Shown piece by piece: positions 14,580 to 19,111 of a DNA stretch of 19,111 bases. The translations under genes were made by a program, and so were the position numbers. Position 1 is the first letter of the stretch, and every line of letters begins with the position of its first letter. This DNA is from CAYJGN01 sp964369635. GTDB taxonomy: Bacteria; Bacillota; Clostridia; Oscillospirales; Ruminococcaceae. The notes under the pieces are model-generated. The model was given only the letters and a program-made list of their open reading frames with translations, made no database searches and was not told where the DNA came from. Location of the stretch: NCBI GenBank assembly GCA_964369635.1, contig CAYJGN010000038.1:1-19111 (forward strand), in the 5' to 3' direction.

Positions 14580-14608
14580 TTGACAAGTTAAACCTATTAC
14601 TATAAAAT
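14580..14608 (+). promoter_or_regulatory. Promoter of the first membrane-protein gene
   Basis: Consensus TTGACA (14580-14585), a 17-nt spacer and TAAAAT (14603-14608), 28 nt before the ATG at 14637. This is the best sigma-A-type match in the window. Confidence 0.7.
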
Positions 14609-14636
14609 CAGTTAAAAATGACATAACGAGGTTTTT

Positions 14637-15854
14637 ATGATAAATCAAGATTTTTTCGACCCCCAAAGTTACCTACTCCCAAGAGAGAGAATAGCAAAGT
14701 CAAAGTCATACCATTCCAACCCATTTTATGGAGTTTTAGGGATTTATTTTATACTGCTTCTCTTTCTATTTATAAGCCAGCTAACCGTCTGGCGAAACGA
14801 CTACTATTTCTCAGATTTTCCATTTCATCTTGAACTTGGTATTTCGGGCGATGTCTACTCAATATCTCAGTTGATAGCAAAAATAAGCTCATTTTTCCCG
14901 TCGGCTGTTGCCCAGATAAATGCCGTCGCACTTGCCTTATCTATAATTTTAAGCATCTTTTTCGCAAGACGACTCGCCGCAAAGCTATGCGGCAGATATA
15001 GCTATTTTTTAGATATCGCAGTTATTTCAGTCTTTTTTGTTGCGATGATATGGAACCCCACAGCAGAGAAAGCTCCATATATTTTAGCTGGTAGCCCAAA
15101 CGTTTGGCATAACTCAACAGCCATTTACTGCCGCCTTTTTGCTATCCTCTCCTTTGATGCGCTTTTTGAAGCGATAGCTTGCTACTATCGTTACCGTCAA
15201 AAAACCAAGACAAAATTGCAGGTTATTCTAAGATATATAGCTCTATCGCTAATCTGCGCCCTCTGCACCTTTGCAAAACCTTCGTTTGCAGTTGTCTTTA
15301 TGCCAGCATGCTTTATCTATATGCTTATAATGCTTATAAAAACAAAAGGAGGCTCATTTTTCCCCTCATTCTTCACAGGACTTGCCTTCCTCCCCTCTAT
15401 CCCGATAGCTTTTTTGCAAAATATCGTCCTCTATACAGAAACAACCGAGCAATCGAATATAGCATTTATGCCTTTTGAGTATATTCTCATTTATAATGAG
15501 TCGATTTCCTCTTTCCTTATAAGACTTCTTCTTGTGGTGGCTTTTCCGCTTTTTGTTTTTATCACTTCAATTAAAAAACAGCGCACTTTCGAGCATATCG
15601 CCTATATCTCAACAGCTCTGGGCCTTATCCTATATGTTTTTTTTGCAGAAGACGGATACCGCTTCACCCATGGAAATATGTCCTGGAGCTTTATGATAGC
15701 GCTGTTTTTCGCCTTTTTCGTCGCCGCTATTCGACTTATCCAAAAAGACTACAACATAATTTTTAAAATAATCGGCTCACTTCTACTTGCGCTCCATTTC
15801 ATAGGCGGAATTGCCTATTTCGCAGTGATATTGACAGGCGGCAGCTATTACTAA
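14637..15854 (+). CDS. Polytopic membrane protein of unknown function (possible GT-C type), paralogue A
   Basis: A 405-residue integral membrane protein with a short cytosolic N-terminus (about 30 residues) and about 10 hydrophobic segments. I do not recognise a named family. It is clearly homologous to the next gene along its whole length. Shared blocks that stand out are SD-x-x-FH just after the first membrane segment (D60, H64), AGSPNVWHNST (151-161), KPSFAV followed by PACFIYML, TKGGSFFPSFFTGLAF, and an E/R followed by GNMSWS near the end. An acidic residue in the first external loop and conserved polar loops are compatible with a GT-C glycosyltransferase or a polysaccharide polymerase, which would fit the GtrII-like gene downstream; that is inference. 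ATG at 14637 with GAGG (14628-14631). It has its own strong promoter. Confidence 0.8.
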   Translation: MINQDFFDPQSYLLPRERIAKSKSYHSNPFYGVLGIYFILLLFLFISQLTVWRNDYYFSDFPFHLELGISGDVYSISQLIAKISSFFPSAVAQINAVALALSIILSIFFARRLAAKLCGRYSYFLDIAVISVFFVAMIWNPTAEKAPYILAGSPNVWHNSTAIYCRLFAILSFDALFEAIACYYRYRQKTKTKLQVILRYIALSLICALCTFAKPSFAVVFMPACFIYMLIMLIKTKGGSFFPSFFTGLAFLPSIPIAFLQNIVLYTETTEQSNIAFMPFEYILIYNESISSFLIRLLLVVAFPLFVFITSIKKQRTFEHIAYISTALGLILYVFFAEDGYRFTHGNMSWSFMIALFFAFFVAAIRLIQKDYNIIFKIIGSLLLALHFIGGIAYFAVILTGGSYY

Positions 15855-15878
15855 TGCAAAAGTTTCACTACCAACAGT

Positions 15879-15907
15879 TTGACACACCTTTTAATTTAAT
15901 GTAAGAT
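15879..15907 (+). promoter_or_regulatory. Promoter of the second membrane-protein gene
   Basis: TTGACA (15879-15884), a 17-nt spacer and TAAGAT (15902-15907), 39 nt before the ATG at 15947. This suggests that the second paralogue can be expressed separately from the first. Confidence 0.5.
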
Positions 15908-15933
15908 ATTAACTATGTTTAACTAATAATACT

Positions 15934-15940
15934 GGGGGGG
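15934..15940 (+). promoter_or_regulatory. Seven-G tract serving as ribosome site
   Basis: An uninterrupted G7 run lies 6 nt upstream of ATG 15947, in place of the GGAGG-type site used elsewhere in the window. Homopolymer length changes here would alter the Shine-Dalgarno strength and spacing. Confidence 0.6.
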
Positions 15941-15946
15941 AATTAT

Positions 15947-17197
15947 ATGCTATTTCAAGACATCTTTTCTTATGAAAGTTACCGCAAAAAATCTTTACCA
16001 AAATTAGAGGACAAAAAATCTCTTATACCTTATTCAATAATTCCATTTTTAATCGGAGTTACCATTTTTTACTATATTTTGCAGTTTCTTTTTTATGCAC
16101 AGGCAAGCACCCCTGGAACAACATATTTTCTCTCCGACCTTAAATTTCATATATATTTTGGATTGGAAGGATGGATCTACTCAACTTCACAAGTTGTTTC
16201 GTGGATAAGCGGAATATTAAGGAATACTTTTTTTAATAACGATATGTTTGTTCATATGTTTAATTCCGCCGCCCTTGCTATTGCAGTTGTTCTCTCAATC
16301 TTTTTCACCCGTAAACTAGTTATAAGGCTTATGGATGGCAAAGAAAGCTATGCTACTGATTTTATAGCACTTAGTGCCTTTTTAGTAACGATGATATTTA
16401 TCCCCACAGATGTCACCTCTTATCTCCATGCAGGCTCACCAAACGTATGGCATAATTCAACGATACTATATTGCCGACTTTTTGCAATTCTCGTTGTCGA
16501 TAAAATGCTTGAGTCTATTGAGAGCTATTATCGCTATAAGCTCGGTGAAGTTACTCGGCAGACTGTAATTTTAAACTATTCTCTATTAGCACTATATTCT
16601 GTTCTTTGTATGTTTTCAAAACCCTCCTTTGCCGTTGCATTTATGCCGGCATGCTTCATCTATATGCTAATTAAGCTGTTTAAAACAAAGGGCGAATCTT
16701 TTTATCCATCATTCTTCACAGGCCTCGCATTCGTCCCATCGCTGCCTGTCATATTTATTCAGAATGCAATTCTCTATGCAGATACTGTCACAGAATCTCA
16801 GATAGTTTTCTCACCATTCGCCTATCCTCTTGTATTTAACTCATCTATATATGAGTTTCTATGGCGATTGCTTTTATCTTCTTTATTTCCTCTATTTATC
16901 TATTTAGTCTCTATAAAAAAATTAAAATCTATTGAGCATATTATCTATACCTCTTATTTTATTGGCATCTTCTTATTTGCATTTTTATCTGAAAGTCATG
17001 AGCGGCTTGAGTATGGCAATTTATCATGGAGCTTAATAGTTACTTTATCATTTGCTTTTATTGTTGCTACTTGTAGGCTCTTTAGCGATAAAACCCCAAA
17101 GTTTGTTAAATACATTGGCTTCCCACTTTTAACTATGCATCTTATTTCAGGTGTTTTCTATTTTGAAAGACTACTTGCCGGCAAGCATTTTGGATAA
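15947..17197 (+). CDS. Polytopic membrane protein of unknown function (possible GT-C type), paralogue B
   Basis: A 416-residue integral membrane protein, full-length homologue of the preceding gene. It shares the SD-x-x-FH motif (D64, H68), AGSPNVWHNST (162-172), SKPSFAV with MPACFIYML, TKG-x-SF-PSFFTGLAF and the late E-R...GNLSWS block. The N-terminal residues also correspond (short soluble head, then membrane segments). Compared with paralogue A it has a slightly longer first external loop and is more AT-rich in codon use. Having two diverged copies side by side suggests different acceptors or substrates rather than simple dosage. The ribosome site is the G7 tract at 15934-15940. The following gene starts 40 nt after the stop. 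No named family is assigned; a link to surface polysaccharide is inference from the GtrII-like neighbour. Confidence 0.8.
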   Translation: MLFQDIFSYESYRKKSLPKLEDKKSLIPYSIIPFLIGVTIFYYILQFLFYAQASTPGTTYFLSDLKFHIYFGLEGWIYSTSQVVSWISGILRNTFFNNDMFVHMFNSAALAIAVVLSIFFTRKLVIRLMDGKESYATDFIALSAFLVTMIFIPTDVTSYLHAGSPNVWHNSTILYCRLFAILVVDKMLESIESYYRYKLGEVTRQTVILNYSLLALYSVLCMFSKPSFAVAFMPACFIYMLIKLFKTKGESFYPSFFTGLAFVPSLPVIFIQNAILYADTVTESQIVFSPFAYPLVFNSSIYEFLWRLLLSSLFPLFIYLVSIKKLKSIEHIIYTSYFIGIFLFAFLSESHERLEYGNLSWSLIVTLSFAFIVATCRLFSDKTPKFVKYIGFPLLTMHLISGVFYFERLLAGKHFG

Positions 17198-17237
17198 GTG
17201 CATCTTTTTAATGGTGAAATAAATATAGGAGTTTTAG

Positions 17238-18857
17238 ATGGAAGATACGAAACAAAAACCAGCTATCATTAAATTTTTCGAAAAGATTAAAAACTTCTTT
17301 TTTGAAATTTATAGCGATAAAATAATAAAGTCGGCCGTTTTCGGGACGATTATTTTCGGTGCGGTAACTTATGTTTATTTAGCGACTAATAATATCGTTA
17401 ATCACGACGGCGCCTACTATCAACCTTTTGGTTTCGGTCGACATCTCGATTTAGGCCGTTGGTTAATCTGGATGCTTGAAATAATCGCTGAAAAATTGCT
17501 TGGTGGAAGTTATAATATACCAATTTTCGCTATAATTACAGCTATCATCTGTCTTGCAATTTCCTCTGCTGTTTTAGTTCGCATATTTAATATAAAAAGC
17601 CGCCTATCGGCTATTGCTATTTCGGCTATTATCGTTACCTCTCCTGCAGTGGCAACTTCTGCAATCTATACTTTTGGATTGTCTGTCTGCGCATTTTCAA
17701 TCCTATTATTCACTCTTGCCGCATACTTCGCGCAAAAACTTGGCAATTTCGGTTATATTTTATCTGTTTTTCTGATAGCTGCCTCTATTGGAATCTACCC
17801 TGGGTTTTTCCCTTTTACTGCAACAATTTATATCATTATATTAGTCAAAGACTGCATAGATGGACAAGATAAATTTTTTGATATTTTTATTAACGCATTA
17901 AAATATCTCTCAACATTGGCTTTTGGGTTTGTTATTTATCTTTTAATTAATTCTTTCGTTGGTATATATACAGGTGTTGAAATGTCCGATTATCTTGGTG
18001 TTGATAATATGGGAAGTATCGACATAAGTCTTCTACCTCAGCAGATATCAACTATTTATTCTGAGTTCTTTAGCTTGCCTTTTAGAAACGTTAATGAGTT
18101 TAGTACAAATTTTTTGATGCAGTCGGTATATTTAGTAGCTTTAGTTGCCATTATTGCAACTGCTATTCTATCAATTGTTCGGCTATTTAGAAAAAAGGAG
18201 ATACTACGAGCATCCCTCTTTTTAGTTTTGCTAATCAGCTTTCCCATTGCTGTTAATTTCATAGTTATAATGGTTCCATATGGCGTTATACATACCCTTA
18301 TGAGATTCCCTTTTGTTTCGATATTTATTTTAGCGGTAGTTTTGTGCGAAAATGTTTTAGTTGATATAAAACTAAAAGGTTATAAATTCATAACATCAAA
18401 ACTCGTTTCAGGCGTAGTCGCTGTTTTTATCTTTTTGGGTGCTATTAACTATTCATGGATGGCAAACGGAAACTTTATAACTCTATATTATCATCATAAG
18501 CATGTTGAAGAATATTTTTCTATGGTTTTTAATAGGGCTTATGCTACTGAAGGGTATAATCTCTCAATGCCAATATTTTTCGTTGGGAGAGATTTAAAGG
18601 GTACTATTGCAAGCCCTTGGCAGTATACATCATTTAACTATACCGGGACATATATCAATCAAAATCTATATTCGTCAACTCGATTTGTCCCACTTGAACT
18701 CGGCCATATATTCTATTATTTAGAGTTTGATGATGAATTTTATCTGACTCATGAAGAAGAAATCATCAATATGCCGACCTACCCAAGAGAAGGCTCTGTA
18801 CGGGTTATTGATGGTGCATTAATAGTTAATATGGTTGAGAATAATGTTTATTTATAA
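17238..18857 (+). CDS. GtrII-like membrane glucosyltransferase family protein
   Basis: A 539-residue membrane protein with a short cytosolic head, about 11 hydrophobic segments (from about 31 to 415) and a C-terminal soluble tail of about 120 residues, presumably outside the membrane. The loop after the first membrane segment carries NHDGAYYQPFGFGRHLDLGRW (53-75 region). D57 and G73-R74-W75 resemble the D...GRW pattern of GtrII-type (Glucos_trans_II) enzymes, which transfer glucosyl groups from a polyprenyl-phosphate carrier to surface polysaccharide. The tail's PIFFVGRDLKG stretch also fits that family. GtrA flippase and GtrB partners are not in the window. ATG with AGGAG (17227-17231). The 40-nt gap suggests co-transcription with paralogue B, and a terminator follows. 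The family call is a pattern match, moderately sure. Confidence 0.65.
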   Translation: MEDTKQKPAIIKFFEKIKNFFFEIYSDKIIKSAVFGTIIFGAVTYVYLATNNIVNHDGAYYQPFGFGRHLDLGRWLIWMLEIIAEKLLGGSYNIPIFAIITAIICLAISSAVLVRIFNIKSRLSAIAISAIIVTSPAVATSAIYTFGLSVCAFSILLFTLAAYFAQKLGNFGYILSVFLIAASIGIYPGFFPFTATIYIIILVKDCIDGQDKFFDIFINALKYLSTLAFGFVIYLLINSFVGIYTGVEMSDYLGVDNMGSIDISLLPQQISTIYSEFFSLPFRNVNEFSTNFLMQSVYLVALVAIIATAILSIVRLFRKKEILRASLFLVLLISFPIAVNFIVIMVPYGVIHTLMRFPFVSIFILAVVLCENVLVDIKLKGYKFITSKLVSGVVAVFIFLGAINYSWMANGNFITLYYHHKHVEEYFSMVFNRAYATEGYNLSMPIFFVGRDLKGTIASPWQYTSFNYTGTYINQNLYSSTRFVPLELGHIFYYLEFDDEFYLTHEEEIINMPTYPREGSVRVIDGALIVNMVENNVYL

Positions 18858-18901
18858 TAAAAGACTGCCTTAAGGCGGATACTCGTAAAGAAACTTGTAA
18901 C

Positions 18902-18940
18902 AAAAAAACCTGCGAATTTTAAAATTCACAGGTTTTTTTA
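18902..18940 (+). terminator. Strong terminator of the membrane-protein cluster (bidirectional form)
   Basis: A run ACCTG, one mismatch, GAATTTT (18902-18920) pairs with AAAATTC...CAGGT and a run of seven T (18921-18939). It lies 45 nt after the stop of the GtrII-like gene. Confidence 0.88.
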
Positions 18941-19011
18941 TTTGAAACTTAATTGTTTAATTGGTAAAACAAAACTAAGGACAAACGCACTAACAAAGCC
19001 ACATATTCGGA

Positions 19012-19096
19012 ACTTTTTCTAAAAATACATATCGCGAGTATCGTTCACCGATAGGTGAACAGTCTACTTCGAGCGATATAGTTATTTTTAAAAAGT
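19012..19096. repeat. Large nested inverted repeat near the window end
   Basis: From outside in: an A/T-rich arm (19012-19027 with 19083-19096, small bulges), then ATATCGC (19029-19035) with GCGATAT (19073-19079). Inside is a perfect hairpin, GTTCACC (19043-19049), tetraloop GATA, GGTGAAC (19054-19060). It spans about 85 nt, follows the cluster terminator and has no gene over it. The window ends 15 nt later, so a partner gene or further copies may lie outside. Confidence 0.7.
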
Positions 19097-19111
19097 GAGC
19101 AGTCGTGCACG

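Larger units (their letters stand above)
13839..14636. other. Intergenic region: repeat array, assembly gap, decayed cloverleaf, leader
   Basis: No credible gene in about 800 nt between divergent units. It holds the mfd promoter (13882-13890), a 124-bp-period tandem array (13881-14243) with a 100-N gap, an AT-rich hairpin (14327-14354), a decayed cloverleaf repeat (14464-14540) and the promoter of the membrane-protein gene (14580-14608). Open frames across 13925-14285 consist of repeat sequence and N and are not genes. Confidence 0.6.

Overview
The window looks like part of a low-to-moderate GC Firmicutes chromosome, most likely a gut-type member of class Clostridia (Oscillospirales/Ruminococcaceae-like). 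Supporting signs are strong GGAG/GGAGG ribosome sites, two TTG starts, a GLUG-repeat surface protein ending in a dockerin, an mfd gene followed by a PrsA-like lipoprotein gene, and FISYAHAD-type TIR proteins with Sel1 repeats. It is probably an assembled (draft or metagenomic) scaffold, because there is a run of exactly 100 N at 14118-14217. The taxonomic placement is inference.

Layout. 1-1606 (+): the 3' end of the ribosome-associated ATPase gene ychF, tightly followed by a CNNM/CBS/CorC-type membrane protein gene, then a strong terminator. 2084-5284 (+): a large secreted protein with about ten GLUG-type repeats, Ig-like modules and a C-terminal dockerin. 8889-5722 (-): two tandem paralogues encoding TIR plus Sel1-repeat proteins; the promoter-proximal one also carries a complete-looking biotinyl (BCCP-type) domain with an MKM biotinylation motif. 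13838-9327 (-): mfd (transcription-repair coupling factor) followed by a parvulin/PrsA-like lipoprotein gene with its own promoter. 13881-14243: a 124-bp-period tandem repeat array upstream of mfd, interrupted by the N gap. 14637-18857 (+): two paralogous polytopic membrane proteins of unknown function (possible GT-C glycosyltransferases) and a GtrII-like membrane glucosyltransferase, closed by a terminator. 18941-19111: a long nested inverted repeat at the window edge.

Four long intergenic regions each hold one copy of a GC-rich, roughly 90-nt repeat. Three copies are well formed. Each can fold as an outer stem enclosing three hairpins (a cloverleaf-like four-way junction), and the stems change in a compensatory way between copies. 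The fourth copy is degenerate. All four lie in the same orientation whatever the direction of the flanking genes.

The most novel-looking items are the TIR-biotinyl-Sel1 fusion and its paralogue without the biotinyl module, the cloverleaf repeat family, the 124-bp hairpin-containing array before mfd, and the twin membrane proteins next to GtrII. The housekeeping genes (ychF, mfd) look intact or are cut only by the window edge.
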